Positions 26,011-39,651 of a stretch of 64,000 bases of DNA are shown here, one piece after another. The stretch comes from Eudromia elegans (taxonomy: Eukaryota; Chordata; Aves; Tinamiformes; Tinamidae). Every line of letters starts with the position of its first letter. Positions within the stretch are counted from its first letter, which is position 1. The notes under the pieces are model-generated. The model worked only from the letters and a program-made list of their open reading frames with translations. It was not told the DNA's origin and made no database searches. Where the stretch lies: the NCBI GenBank assembly GCA_003342815.1, contig PTEX01000020.1, positions 5,630,791 through 5,694,790 of the forward strand. Reading direction: 5' to 3'. The position numbers were made by a program, and so were the translations under genes.

Positions 26011-28979
26011 CAAGTCCACCCCTACCTGTGAACAGGAATAGCGATGGAAATAAAAACAGACTCATGTGTCTTTAGAAGAGACACCAGACACCTCTCTTGG
26101 AATCAAACTTTTTGCAAATGAGGTTATATTTCAACACTCAATGAAATTTGATCTTGACGGGAGGAATGAATTTTGAGAAGGACAAAATGCCTAATTTGAG
26201 GTTTGATTTCTTATGGTGCTTCAAGTTTTCAAAAAGTTGATAGAATTACTGTATGTTATAATGTAATCTAAAAATGTATTACTCTGTTTTAATAACTTGA
26301 AATTGCTTGTTTAACAAAATTTGGCCTACCAGCAGTTTTCTAATCTGAAGAATATACTCTGGTTTGGAACAAATCCATATTTCAGAATCTTCAAATCTTT
26401 TAAATTATAGGCATCTTGCATTCTGAATTGTGAGTACTTGGCGCGTCTGCAAATCAAACAGCAGAATCCCTGTTCAGACACCAGATTTATAAACACAACC
26501 AGCAAACACCTGCGAGAAGTTTAGTTGAATGACCTGCCTTGCAGCATATTAAGAACTTGGTTTTGGCAGAAGTACATTTAAAATCCAGTGCCATGAGACC
26601 ATTATTCCTCTTTCTCCTCAGTTTCCTTTTCCATTTACCATACACATTTTTGCTACAAATGGAAAAGGGATCCTTCAGAAAACTGGCATCTTTCATTACA
26701 CAGCCTTAATTCATCCCAGGAGTAGGTGTCTGTATGCAGAGAAAGTGAAATCCAGTGGAAAAAGAGAAGATGTTGTCAAGCAGTGGAAAACCTTTTCAAG
26801 GTGATGATATCCTCACCAAGCCAGGGAAATATGGTTTATATAAAAGCACTGAAAAGCAGAGATGAAACTTATTAAAAACTTCATCCATCATCTCTGGATA
26901 GAAAATGCAAATTATAAAAATGGAACAGTCTAAATTCATAGGAACAGTCTACAGTCCTCTCCATCCGAACCTTGGCACCTCATCCCAGTCCAGCACAAAC
27001 CGGCACTCCCCAGACTTCTCAACCTAGGTCTAACAGCCTAATTGTTCCTACTTCAGCCATGTCCAAAGTCCCCCAGGAGCCTTTCAGGAGCTGGTACATA
27101 CTGATATATACATGCTCTATGTATATGCAGCAGGCGTGAAAAGAGGAAATACATCACACAGAAACAATTGGGAACAGCTGAACATTACAACCCTTTTAAT
27201 TGATCTTAGCTATAAGAAGACTAATTCTTGCTGTTCATGCCTTGTTGGAAACACAAATCTGTTTAGTGGATTCATTTTCCTTACTGTAACTACTGTGGCA
27301 TAGAGAAGAGACTTTGCCTTCTGTTTGGTTTACTGACTTGACACTGAGGGAACATTAATATATTACTGCAGTTCACCACCGACAGTTCAGCCACTCCAAG
27401 GGCAGGCCTTTCCAAAAATAAGTGTAGCTTCTCATAGATCTCTCTTGCAGTTTTATGGGATATCCCAAGGCTTTTTGAAATAGCAGTAATATGTCAGTCT
27501 TTAGCCATCCTCCTACCCTTGATGGTTTCCCATGAACTGAATAAGTGTTTGAATAAGCAATAACTTTGATTATTTTTCCCATGCACTTTGAGTACTTATT
27601 TCTGCTCTGTATATTCTCTGAATAAAGTGGCCCGTTGATTTAAATGGCTTCTACTTTCTGTCACTCACTCACTTTGCTATTAACTTATGATTACATTCTT
27701 CATAGACCTTCCTTGGAGGACCTGCCCCATCTTGTGAAACTTTGTCTTTTGCTGGAAAAAGGGTAAAATAATTTTTACTCTTTAAAATCTTTGTTAACAT
27801 CATAACAATGATAAAGATAACTTTGTTACTGGCCTATATTATCCATACACATACTCCATCAAAATAATGAGAGCTATTAACTCTTTCAGTGTAACAGCAA
27901 TTTTGGTTTTCAGAAAGTGAGATTCACTTCTGTTACCCAGATTCATTTCACTTCTCTAGTTATTCTATTGCCCTTACAGATATCTATGTCTAGATAGACA
28001 TAACCAATGAATATACCCATCAAAATTTGTTTTTGTTATACAAGAAAATGAACATACTGAAGGATTTACTTTTCATGCTGTCTGATAAGGAGCTAAGATG
28101 CCATATAAAGCACTTACTATTCTAACTATGCAGCATCATTCATTACCAGAAAAGGACTCACGCTCACTCAAGAGAAAATTGATTCTGTCATTCAGAAAAT
28201 CTGCATGCTCAAGTGGATAATTAATGCTAGAAAAGTTCATCAATGTATATTGGTTTTATAACTAAACTGATAAGAGCATTTATACTTAGTGTTTCAAAGG
28301 ATGAGACTGTAGTCTCTCCGTTCAGGACCTTCAAAGTACCCCCATGGCCTCTATAATGCTCTTCTAAAAGACAGTAACTAGATTAGATCAAAGTCCCTGT
28401 AAGCAGTGAAAATTAGAAGCTACATCAAGCCATAATAATTTTAGAAGGAATTCAATCAGTATAGGCAACCTTTCATCTATTTTTTGTTTCCTAGCCCATT
28501 AGAAACATTTTTTTATATCTCTAATGTTATTCTAATACTGTTTCTCTTCCCTTCTCTTTTCCACCCACCTACAAATACATCAGAATTGGCAGTGTAAAAA
28601 TATTTTATAATTCACATAAATGCAGGGAAAAGATTTTTCTTGTCCTAGAATGTATCCTGTTGAGAACTGATTAATCTTTTTTAATAGAAAAATTTAAATA
28701 TTCTCTATAAACAAACAAGTTCTAGCTTGTGTTAAATGAGGAAAGACTGGTCTGAGTACCTGGTACATTTCTATCCAAGATAACTGGATTGTAACATTAT
28801 TCCCTGAGACACAAAATATACCTAAGTTTTGACTCTCCTTACTGTTGCGCATGATAAAAACATACAAGGATTCAAATCAAAACAGGCCAAAACTGCAGAA
28901 GAAGAGCCCTAGCAAGATGATTCTGTATGAGGAAGGCTGCCAGGCTCTGGGGGTCCCTGAGGAGTAGCTTGCTGGAGGC

Positions 28980-29105
28980 TGAGAGGGGAAAGCAACATTG
29001 CCTCCTTGCCCTGCCCTTCTGCCAGTTCTTAGGCACCTGTGTTGGACCACTAGCAGAGACAGGAACACCAGGGGTAGCTGGTCCTCTGGTCTGACTGCGG
29101 TATGA
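28980..29105 (+). mobile_element. Probable ancient CR1-type LINE 3' end (sauropsid type)
   Basis: The stretch '...ggaccactagcagagacagg' followed by 'ctggtcctctggtctgactg' and 'cggtatga' resembles the 3' end of older reptile/turtle-like CR1 families (consensus as I remember it: ggccactgctggagacagga...tagatggacc...ggtctgacccagta). It is considerably diverged and of a different subfamily from the other copies here. The left border is uncertain; sequence from 28900 may belong to it. Confidence 0.5.
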
Positions 29106-32049
29106 ACCCAGACAAAAGTAAAACACACACATTCATACACACAGAGAGAGAAAGAAAAAAAAAATTCAAAATTAAACTAAGAAATAAATTAATTCTGAAA
29201 ATCACAGTCTTCTCTTTTTGGGTCCCTAGTGACTGACTGAAGGGCAAGCACAGGAACCCCTGAGCACAGCAGAAGAAGAAATGTCTCCAGGGAAATTTTG
29301 ATTCTTTTGTGTTTGAAAAAAATGGTTGCAAAACTGAGTAGATCTATGAACCTATGCAGGTGTGTTAGCATTTAAACAACTTCTGAAAAATTGTGTAGAG
29401 TCCATTTATGATCCCTGGCATATAACTGAAGGCTCTTTATGCAAGGACCTTGACAGGCAGGAATGCAATGTGAAGGGAGAGGCAAGCAGTGTAAATATGT
29501 CAAGTCAGCATTAGTGATTTAGAAGAAGAGCAAATAAAAACCATAATGAAATCCACTCTTAATAAGTGGATAGAAATTCTGAATACCTATGACAGTGAAC
29601 AGGATTACAGATATATAAAGTGTGAGGAAACAAAAAAAAAAATCCAAATAGGAAAAAAAAAAAGGAAGATAATATAGTGAGAAACTATCTGAAACTCAGC
29701 TAGATTCTCAAAGACGAGAGAAAGCTGGAGAGAAAAGTTAGCACACTGCATTGGAAAGGGATGTGAGCTAAACTGAACACACAGCCTAAAAAATGTCTGT
29801 TATTTTTACCCAGTCTGACTTTAAATGTTCATTTTGAAACTTGGTTGGGAGTTTTCTTGAACCTTGACCAAACTGAACAAAGTATTTCTGCTCATCAATC
29901 AAAGTGCTTCAATTGAAAATTGGCATGGAACAGTGAACATTTTAACCTTTTAAACAGGTTTTCAGTCAACTGAACATGAGCTATTTCCTTCAAGCACAGT
30001 ATCTCTTCTTTGCAGTAGTGATCAAGATGTATTTGTGGAACCACACGTGTCGAGATGGGATGACCTTGGCTTTAAGCAACCAGCCTGGGTGCTGCCTTGC
30101 TTATTAAAGGCTCAACACATGAACAGCAGCAAGAACACAGCACAAAACCCCACCAAGATGTGCAGCTTAAGAAAGCCCTGCCCTTAGTCACCTAGCTTGC
30201 TTTATGAGCCTTCCTGACAGGCCTTACTGAAGCTGTATGCACAGCAGTGTGTCTGGGGGACACCAGGGTGTCTTTGTAGCCTTCGCTCTTTCATCAACTA
30301 CTTCTGCTACTGCAGAAACGTTTGGTTTTTGGTTTTTTTTCTTTCCCTGCACTGTACTCTGCAGTTGTTATTTTCACAGTACACACATTTTCCCCCATTT
30401 TAGCTGCTATTCGTAATAACCTCCATTATAGCCTAATGGTCTGGGTCACAAAACAAAGCAAGATCAAGCAGAGGACAACAGAGTGTTGGAGAGAAAACAG
30501 AAAGGCACCAACATTGCCACCTCCAGCTCTCTGGAATGGCTGCATCCATAAGGTGTTCAGTGCTTTGGTGCATGGGAATTGCTGATAGTTCAATTGAAGA
30601 TGTGCTGAAAACCATGGCATCTATAGCTAACAACAGTCTGCATTTGTTCGTTTCCTCCACTGAACTTCCATGGTGCTTCCATAATAACACAGGCTCAAAA
30701 ATGCAGATTTTTCAAGTAACTCAATAAAATGAGTGGAAAAGGGCCCTGTTGTCCAAGTTCTCAGATAACAGAGTATGAAGTAGATAAATCTGCACTTTTC
30801 ACAAATGTTAATTATGCTACTGTCCTCTGGGTAGCTTCACAAAATTTCCTTTTCGTTTTCAAATAAGATATTCAAAAAGGTATTAAGTACCTTTTAGAAC
30901 TTGGATAACTGATATCTGATGTGAATTAGCCCACATTCCCTCGAACAGACCAAGTCAATTACAGTCTCTATTTGGTTTTCATAAAAAAAAAAAAAATACC
31001 TCCATGAATCTAGTTCTTCCAAGGAATGGTAATGCTGAGCACAGTTAGGAAAAGACCTAGCAAATAGCAAATATTTCCAACAAGTCCTTCAACAAGTCCT
31101 TTGCAAGAGCAGCACTAGAAAGTCTAGATAACAAGTTCAGAATAAAAGGAAGACCCCACATTTCTTATCCTCCAGTGGCTGAGAATATTGTTAACTTCAA
31201 GAGGTCCTTGCTCACCTCCACTCTTTATCACATAAGATCTCTCATCTACCCTCCTCTGCCTAAGTATTTCACATTATCTCCAGCCCCTTCTAGCTGTTGC
31301 ATTGTATCTATAATTTATTGTTACTTTGGGGTATTCTCTGAGAGTCCTCCATGCTGCTCAAAGTAAAGGCTATGCCCCTACCATTCCCCCTTCTCACATA
31401 CTGTGTTCCATGGTGTTTGTTGCTGCCTACATCTCACTACCAGTCTTTCATTACCCCTTTCATAACTATGACATATACTCTGCTATTTTTTTCTGCTTTG
31501 TCCTGTTTTATCCTTTTTCAAGAATATGCTGCATTTTCACCTCCTTCCCTTCTACTGAATTTTCTGCATCTCTTCTTCCTGTAAGAGAGAAGGATTTAGG
31601 TCACCAAATGCTCTGGCTCCTTCTTCCCCTCTTGTGCTCTTGGTCCTCTTTTCCCTCTTCTTCCATGTATCCTTCCTCCTCTGTTAGGCTTTCTGCTTTG
31701 ATTATCTCTGAGAGATAATCCTTCCCAGTACATCATATTAAGTGCTTTTGGGAAGAAGAGTAGAAATAAGAGTTGAATACCTTTACTGCAAAAAGTTGTG
31801 GCTATATTAAATATTTGCAGTGGTGCATCTCTTTCCTCCTCATTCTCTTTTTTTTTTTTTTTTGTGCTTAAAATGCTCCATCAAGCTCAGCAGGTTTCTG
31901 CTGCTCACTGAGACCTAGAATATGCTCTAAAAAGAGCAGCATGCAGTGATAAAAATTATCCTGTCACATCCATTTTGACAAAGAAATGCCACAAAGGTTA
32001 ATGTGAGGAGGCCTCCCATGCTTGGCCAATGATGCACAGGCTGGGTTGA

Positions 32050-32087
32050 GCCAGTGTAGAGTTGCAGAGCCAGTGTAGAGTTGCAGA
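32050..32087. repeat. 19-bp tandem duplication
   Basis: GCCAGTGTAGAGTTGCAGA occurs twice head to tail without mismatch. Confidence 0.95.
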
Positions 32088-32201
32088 GCTCCTATTCAAC
32101 ATACTCCTACACCTGAAAGGATGCACCCAGCTCAGAGGGCTTCCTCTCTGGGAATCTGCTGTTGGTTCAGGGAGCATGGAGAATAGGTAATGAAACTTCC
32201 A

Positions 32202-32228
32202 TAAGTAATATAAGTAATATAAGTAATG
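32202..32228. repeat. Short tandem repeat TAAGTAATA x3
   Basis: Three 9-bp units, the last differing at its end (TAAGTAATG). Confidence 0.9.
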
Positions 32229-32839
32229 AAAAGTTAGCAACCTTGGAGGGGGGTGATATCTGGGGAGAGGGGAGAGAGGAGAGAGAGGGGAGAAAGACTT
32301 TAGAGATCTACATAAAATAGTGATATTTCCAAAATGCCTTTACAATGCATTAGAGGCCTATTTACAAAGCAATAAATTGACTGATTGTTCTGGTAGGTAC
32401 TCTTCTATCTTAAAAACCCTCTGGCCATATGTCAGAAGGTTATTCAAAGTAGATTTATGTGATTGACATACAATAATCCTGGTTTTATAAATTTTAAATT
32501 TTTTATTAAAATTTAGAGTAAAAAGATCACTTGATCCACTTTTTTCTTCTCTCTACTTTTATAAAGACTATATTACTGCACTTAAATTTATGATACATTT
32601 TTGTATTCCAGTTTGAAACACGAGACATTAAAGGTGGTTGCATATTTTGTACAGTGCTAAGATAGTCATTGCTGAGGGATTTACTAAGGTCTTGCAAAAC
32701 CACACTATAACTTCTAGAGAAGTCTGAAAATCAGTGAGAACAAAGCACTTGGGCATCCATTTGTCTAGGATAATGTGCAAGAAGAGTGGTAGAAATGCTA
32801 TCTGCTGTTATTAAAGAGATATGAGCACTTTGCTCCTCA

Positions 32840-33010
32840 TTCACTGCAATTAAAACAGCCCCCACCCTGAATGCCCACCCTTATCCTGTTTTAATTAATT
32901 GCTTTGTTATTATCAGCTGTGGAAACATATATTCTGCATTACTAATCCCATTAATGCTTTCAGAGCAAATGTCAGAATAATTTTGTTTCTCAATGACCAG
33001 TTTTTGTCAG
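32840..33010. promoter_or_regulatory. Candidate enhancer-like block (unverified)
   Basis: A compact series: TTAATTAATTG (about 32892), CTTTGTTATT (SOX-like), CAGCTG E-box (about 32917), TAATCCCATTA (bicoid/OTX-like TAATCC plus ATTA, about 32943) and CTTTGTTTCTC-like sequence. It is flanked by ordinary desert and free of simple repeats. Confidence 0.35.
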
Positions 33011-34170
33011 GTCTTTTGCATACTTACACTGTGATAGGCACTGCCATGACCTTTTGAAAAGTAAGTTCAGCTCCTAAGATGAAAGTTAGGTTTGCATTAA
33101 TCTTTCTTTAATAGAAGCTTTGGAGCCTCAGAAAACACTTGTATTTAATAGAACCAATAAACAGTATTCTTCAGGCAAAGAAAATGTCCTTCAGTGAAAA
33201 TTTTGGATAATGACAGGACAGTCAAACAAAAATATCAGTCTAACTTGTGCACTTGAGCACTTCCCTTGGCAATTATGCATTGCCAGTGAAATGTGCAGAT
33301 GCTGGGTGGATTCACCCATGCTCTGAGCAGGCTCTTCTCTTAGGCTCGCATTAGACAGGATGAATCCAAGCCAAAGTGCTCAGTCACAAATTCCAAGTAT
33401 CTAGCTCCAAACTATATATATTTAAAAAAAAAAAAAGCCTTTTTTTTTTTTTTAATAAAACTTTCTGGTATTGAGATCATGAAAGCATACTTTAAATATG
33501 CATGTAAAAACTACTAAACAAATGTTTCAAAAGATTTAAAAGATAAATAAAGCTTACGGATCCTTTGGGGAAAGTCACAAAAGATGTTAAACTATTTCTA
33601 ATCTTACAAAGCAAATAATGAAAAAGAAATACTGTTGCTTTCTTAGATCCAGGTCAGTAGTCCTTCCAATGCCAAGTAGATGCTGTATCTTCATTTCTAA
33701 CTTTTCTTTAGGAAATGATCTTGCTTAAAGCACTGCTGTCTATAGTGACTGCATAAGAATCTGTCTCCTCATTGAATTTTATGTAATATTTTTGACTATG
33801 TTATTGTAATATTTTTATATATTTCACTATCACACATGCTAAGAAACTTCATTTTCTAGATTGGACAAGCTCAACTGCACCATATGGCAGTACTGAAGCT
33901 TGGAGTACGAGAACAGTAATTTTCTCACTCAAGTCTCTAGCCAAGATGCTGAGCATATTTGCAATTGATTTGAAATAATCCAGTTATTCTGAACACTACT
34001 ACTTCTATGTTCCCAATAAAATCAAAGTGGGAAAACATGTAATAAAGGACAGAAAAGCCCCAGGACTCTATCCACGGTGGTCTTCAATCAGAAGATCAAA
34101 ATTCAGCCTTGGGAGAAGGAGAATCTAGTACAGTTCTGGCTCCCTTTGCCTGTTATATCACTAGTTCTTT

Positions 34171-34198
34171 TTGTTGTTGTTGTTGTTGTTGTTGTTGT
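34171..34198. repeat. (TTG)9 microsatellite
   Basis: Nine TTG units plus one T. It reads as a run of glutamines on the minus strand in a 62-codon frame, but nothing else suggests a gene there. Confidence 0.97.
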
Positions 34199-35140
34199 AG
34201 TAACTCCCAACAGAAATCTATACGCTGAAATGGAGCCTGCTGAAACCACGCCAAAGTGGAGACAGATGTATCGATATCACTGCTTAATTCAGCCAAAAGA
34301 TTTGGGCTGACGGCAGGGTACAGGTGTGCAAGTGAAGACACTGCATATCTGCTGCTCAGCTTGCTGCCTGTGATTGATGGCCCTGGCCCTTTCTGCTGCT
34401 CTTGGCATCTCCAGCCTTGTCATCCCCGAGGAGAGGCAAGTAGAGGCTTGAACCAGGGCTCTCATCATGCTGCGCAAACTCTATGACCTGCTGTTCTGGC
34501 ATTAAAACAAGTCAAAATATGCATATACATCCATACATGCAGCTCCGTGCAGATATATTGCCTGGCCATAAAGCAACAAGTAGAGTCCTGTAAAGAAAAT
34601 ACAAAATGCTCTCAGCACTTTCAAGCAAAAAAGAAAAATTTACCACTTTGTAGCCACTGGCTATTGAAGGTTATTGAAGAGATTGAAGATGTCTGTCCAC
34701 GTTCAAACTACAGAGAAGGAGCACTAGACACAAAATGTTAATTAACTCTTCTTCTTTTATAGCTCCCAAAGAAAACAGACCCTACAAATTTAATGCTAAA
34801 AATAAACAAACAAAGCAAAATCCTATGGGAGTTTATGGGAAACAAAAGTGGGAAGAAAGGAACAGAAGCAGTGAACCCTGTGGTTGGAATCAATACTGCT
34901 CTTACCAGTGGGCACAAACCATGGTAGTACTCAAGCCATTTAGCAAGGGCAGTAGGAGCTGTGGCTCAGAATCGCACCTCCTTGGAGCAGACACGCTCCC
35001 TCTGCTCGTGCAGATCAATACTGATCTCAGAAAGAAAATCTGTCTTGTTCTCCTTCATAAAAACACAGGTTGAGAGATAAAAGCAGCATGCCTCTCTATT
35101 GTTTCCCTCTGAAAGCAGTTTTCTCTCTCAGGAGGGGGGG

Positions 35141-35202
35141 ACATACATACATACATACATTTATTTATATATATATATATATACACACATATATATATAT
35201 AT
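35141..35202. repeat. ACAT / AT / AC compound microsatellite
   Basis: Five ACAT units, a TTTATTTATATA stretch, then alternating AT, ACAC and AT up to ATGCATGTG. It is a purine-pyrimidine alternating run able to form unusual helices. Confidence 0.95.
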
Positions 35203-37457
35203 GCATGTGCTACAACTAGTACTAGGGCTTTTCTTTCCACCAATCCATCCAGCAGCTCAAGCCTCTGACTCTTTTTATACTTCTGTGTATCGTAAGCATA
35301 ATGTTATTTTTTTTTTAACTTGATACTACTACACTTACAATACAGAGGAAGGATAAACTACATAGGGTTCAAATCAATAAAATGTCAAAAGTACTTTCTC
35401 TGCTTGCAAATATTGCAAGCTCTGAGGCTTCTAATCTGCAGCTCTCCATAGGGTGCTTTTTGAAAGCAAAAGATTCAGAATTATTTCAAGTATCAATAAT
35501 GCCTTCAAGTTCCTACATTCAGGCATGTTACTAATTATTCACACTAGTAAGAGACGACTGTCATGACTCAGGCACAAGGACCAACTAAGCAGACCTGTAA
35601 AAGCAGATTTAAATAAAGTAGTGATAAATTATTCTGGGTTTGAGAGTTTGTACCAAAAAAGTGAATAGCCTTCATTCAAATCTGTATTGCACTTTGTCAC
35701 AAAAGCAGCATTGGTTTGCACCTAGAAACACCTGCACTAGTGACCACTGTCACCTTACAGAGCTGAATAGTTAGACTGCTCGTTCAGTGACTACGTTCTT
35801 TAAGAGATTTTGGCACTTTCCCATATTAGTAGTTTTTGATCACACAGGTATGTCTCTGAAGTGATATCATGACAGAGCCAAAGGTAATAATTACATTTTA
35901 GACTTTCTCATGCCTTAAGGCTACTTGCTCATATTTTTGTTTCCAGTACCAGCTAACTTAGTTTGGAAACCAAAAATACATTCCGAGCTTTCCCTTTGAA
36001 ATAAAGAAGGGCTGCAACTACTTCATTACACTAGCCACTTCTGGGGTCTGGCCCTTTGCAATTTTCCCCATTTTATTCTGGAAAGTCATTATAAAATCCC
36101 AACCACTATTTTCAAAGAGAAGTAACAATGATCTAAGAACTGGGCCATATTTCTAGGACTAATCTGATGACTGACAGAAATCTCTGCTTTTTTGAAGATG
36201 CTCACCTTCTTTTCTTGGTTTTAATTTAAAGCCCTTTGAAATGCCGGAAAAGGCTCCCGTTTCCTTCAAAGAGTGGCAGACTAGGTCCCAAAACTGTCTA
36301 GACTCTTAAGTTCCATGTCTGAACATATAGCAAAATACCTGCTACACTTGTATTTGTTTGTAAAGAATATAAACACTGAAACCTCTCTGAAAACAGAAAC
36401 CTGCCACCGACCCCGTGTTACCTCCCTCCTCTTTTCTCCTCTCACAGACACTCCTGAGTGCCTGGCAAGAAGTATAAGTGCACTACAAAACAAGTGTACG
36501 GACATGTACAGATTTTGATGCAGATGTCTAATAAGGATGAGTCCCAGCTTCTTATCAAGCAAGTACTGTTGACCTGCAGCTGATGGGTGATGCAGAAGAT
36601 AGGGAAAAATTAAAATAATTTCTAGCACATTTCTTCATTTTTCATTTTTGTAGACCTCATTGATGGTATCAAGGCTGATAGAAGAAACAATCAGACTCTT
36701 AGTCATTCATTCCTTTTATCTTACTCAAAGAAAGTTGAAATTCTGGCAACTCTCTATACAGTGATGTTCTCGCCTCTATTTCCCACTCTTAGAAGTGGCT
36801 TTCTTGTTGCAAGAATGAGAAGCATAACCCTTTATAAAGTTTAAGAGAAAATGGAAAAAAAGAAAGTGAGTCAAAGTTGTTCGACTTCAGTGAATGCACT
36901 GGGATAGGAGGAACCTACCCCTTCTCTTAGAGAAAACCTTCACGGTGTAGTCATTACCTAGTGGCATGGGTAACCACTGAGGTCTCTCAAGAATTTTCAG
37001 GGTAAAAGTGTATGTTGCCATGGATGCATATGTGGTTTTGCATGTTGCTAGTGCATGAATGCAGATCCATTGCAAATCCCACTATTTCAACACTAATTAC
37101 TAAAAAGGCAGGTGTGATGCACTATCTCTTCCCTGACCATCTGGCAGATTTCTGAGCTTGGCAGCTTGTGGGTCAGCAGAATTACCCTTAAAACCAATAA
37201 ATAAATAAAAAAAAAAGAGAATCTTTCTAAAGTCTCAGGCAGTGACATGATTAGTTGCTGTGTTTACAAATTAGAGCAATGACAATGAGGAGGTTCTACT
37301 TACAAAGGTTGAGGCTTCTCACTGATGAGAAAATTATTAGAAAAACTAGAGAAAAAAAATGATTTGTTAAGTGGGAATAACATTCTTATCCTACATTTGC
37401 TGATTGATGTTTGTGATTTTTCTTTCCTCACAATGAATTTCCATAAGAGAGTAAAAG

Positions 37458-37478
37458 GCAATGCATCAGATGCATTGC
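37458..37478. repeat. 21-bp perfect palindrome with 1-nt centre
   Basis: GCAATGCATC and GATGCATTGC are exact reverse complements separated by a single A. Each arm contains ATGCAT. Confidence 0.95.
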
Positions 37479-39625
37479 AAGATAACATAAATAAGGTAAC
37501 ATAAGATATCTGCATATCACAATACCTTGCAAACAAGAAAATGGACACTGAAAACATTATCAGACTTGCTTTTTGAAAGTAAGGTAGGCTGCACTGAAAT
37601 TTCCTTGAGAAATGTCTCTGTGCTTTGGACATGGCACCGTTAGAAAGCCTCTTTGACAAAAGTGTCCATGGATACAAGTACCTGTGGATGAGGTCTTGAA
37701 ATCCTTGAATTAATATTCAATCAAGAAAGCATCCCATTGGTTTTATGTGGAAAGCTATACATAAGTAAACATGGCGTGCTCCACTCACAAATGAGGTAAG
37801 TAAATTAATGTATGATATACATATAAGATAATTACCTGTGGAATTAAACTGTTGCTGAGTAGTTGTTTATCCACTTATAAAAAATCATGAGAACAGCTTC
37901 TTCATTTAGTCCCATCCCTACAACCCCTATGTCCTACACTGTCTTTCAGAGATTCCTGGAGCTGCCTATGTGAGAACATGGATTATGTTTACTCACTTAA
38001 GCAAAAGCTTTAAATTGCCGAGAGGTAGAATACAAAAGGCTGCTGCATAAGAGTCAAGTAGTCAGTCTACAAAGACAGATAAATGCAACTGCAACTCCAG
38101 CCCTATGCTAACATGCCCACCAAATCCCTAACACTGCATTGATGTGGTGAGAGATAGTCACTCCACAACTGCTGTACCTGCTTGCATCTGATAGCTGCAA
38201 GTATCTAAAACCTGTGTTTTTTCCCTACTTCCAATCTCTAAATTCAGAAGGTATTATTAATTAAATATATTACGTGCATTAATTAAATAGAGCTTACTTG
38301 TTTGTGTTTCAAATTCCAGAACTGGTCCCCAGACTGAGATTGTTGTATTCACACACAGATTCCAACAATGCACAGTCTAATATGGCAAAAACTCATCAAA
38401 ATAATTTCCATACAAAACAAATAAATATGCAAATAGCATGTCCCAGTCCATCCATTTAACCAATACCCCGAGTAATCAAAACAGGAGAGCTATATGCCCT
38501 TTGAATACAAATGAAAAGAAACAGCTGGGGATGCACAGTAGTGCTTGGGCAAACTTTTCCCATAATGTGTTTTCTTTCATCATCTCATTGCAGAGCGTGC
38601 TCTGAGTTGGTTGTGTTCAAGTCATTCACACTTTTAAAGAGACAGACAAAAATTACCTGTATTATTGTTTACCATAAAACACAAGAAATTTAAGCATGCT
38701 AATATGGAATACTGCAACTTCGACACCTTGACGAGCTTATTACGAAGCTAAAGATTAATGTTTGTGGTTTCTGGCTGTATCAAAAGCATAAAATATGCAG
38801 TGTTTTTGCATTTCTTTTGCCCTCATGCCAGATAGCCAGGGCATTTCAAATAGGACTGTGGACATTCTTATAATATAGAGTGTCGTATAACAAAGAAATG
38901 CCTAAAAATTATCCTTGGAGGGTGCTATATGAGTACTTGTGGAAAGCTCTTCTTGTAGAAATGTCATCAGCACATCTCCCGGGCCATTCTCCTGCTCTAA
39001 GGTGGGGTTGAGGGTACTTCCAGCTCCTTCCCAAAGACAGCGTTTCTTGCTAACGTGTGACAGAGCTGAAAAGATTTTTCAACCAGACAGTCTCTAATTT
39101 ACCCAGTGCTGGTTTAACTCTGCTGCCTCTTACCTTGCTGTGTATGGGTACGCAGTGCAGTTGGGCCTGTTCTCTCCACTGGCATATTTCAGATATTTGA
39201 AAATTGTCAACCACTCTCCTGTTCCTCACTTTTTAAACTTATTATTCTTGGTCTGTTTCTGCAGCTTTCCTCTTACAAACAGACGTTGCCCACCTAGATG
39301 AGCTAATGCTGAGTATATCAAATTGCTTCCTAATTTTTGTATTTAACATCTGTTGAGTTATTCCGATCATGTTTAGTCTCTAGCACACCGTAAGCAGTCA
39401 CACTTTCCACATCACCTACATTCTAACCTGTTATTCTTTTTCTCTTCTTAAGTATACTACTTTGTATTTAGCTTCACTGCATATCTTTTTCCATGATTTG
39501 GGGCTATTCCTCCATTTTTTTTCAAGATCATCAGACCTTTTTCCCCACCTCCTCCACCCCCACTCTGGTTCCTTATCTCTTTGGAGTCAGTTTTTTTCCT
39601 TAAAGAAAGTTATCCGTAAATGCTT

Positions 39626-39651
39626 AAAAAAAAAAAAAAAAAAAAAAAAAA
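39626..39651. repeat. A26 homopolymer
   Basis: Uninterrupted adenines next to a GC-richer patch on the right. No retrogene body is recognisable on the left, and CR1, the main bird LINE, does not make poly(A) tails. Confidence 0.95.

Larger units (their letters stand above)
20161..28979. other. Gene desert with two candidate conserved non-coding blocks
   Basis: No gene was recognised. Two blocks stand out by motif content and preserved CpGs: about 22980-23410 and about 25310-26010. An 11-bp-arm hairpin lies at 24698-24723. There is a C-run near 22219. All open frames in the block are shorter than about 95 codons and have no family features. Confidence 0.55.

Noticed and set aside
28872..29331. 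Several overlapping minus-strand frames
   Set aside because: They overlap a probable old CR1 fragment and simple A-rich sequence; no recognised protein.
31326..31718. 130-codon plus-strand open frame
   Set aside because: It lies in pyrimidine-rich DNA that encodes F/L/S/P-rich peptide in several frames; no family resemblance.
34153..34341. Minus-strand frame with polyglutamine
   Set aside because: The Q-run is only the (TTG)n microsatellite read in reverse; flanks show no gene.
35141..35202. Tyrosine/isoleucine-rich frames on both strands
   Set aside because: Artefact of the ACAT/AT microsatellite.
35355..35385. tRNA T-arm-like GGTTCAAATC
   Set aside because: No matching acceptor stem, anticodon arm or A-box was found around it.
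37300..37677. 125-codon minus-strand open frame
   Set aside because: Hydrophobic, F/S-rich composition as expected from AT-rich DNA; no motif.
39400..39651. Processed pseudogene ending in a poly(A) tail
   Set aside because: No parental coding sequence, AATAAA or target-site duplication was recognised, and CR1 does not produce poly(A) retrocopies efficiently in birds.
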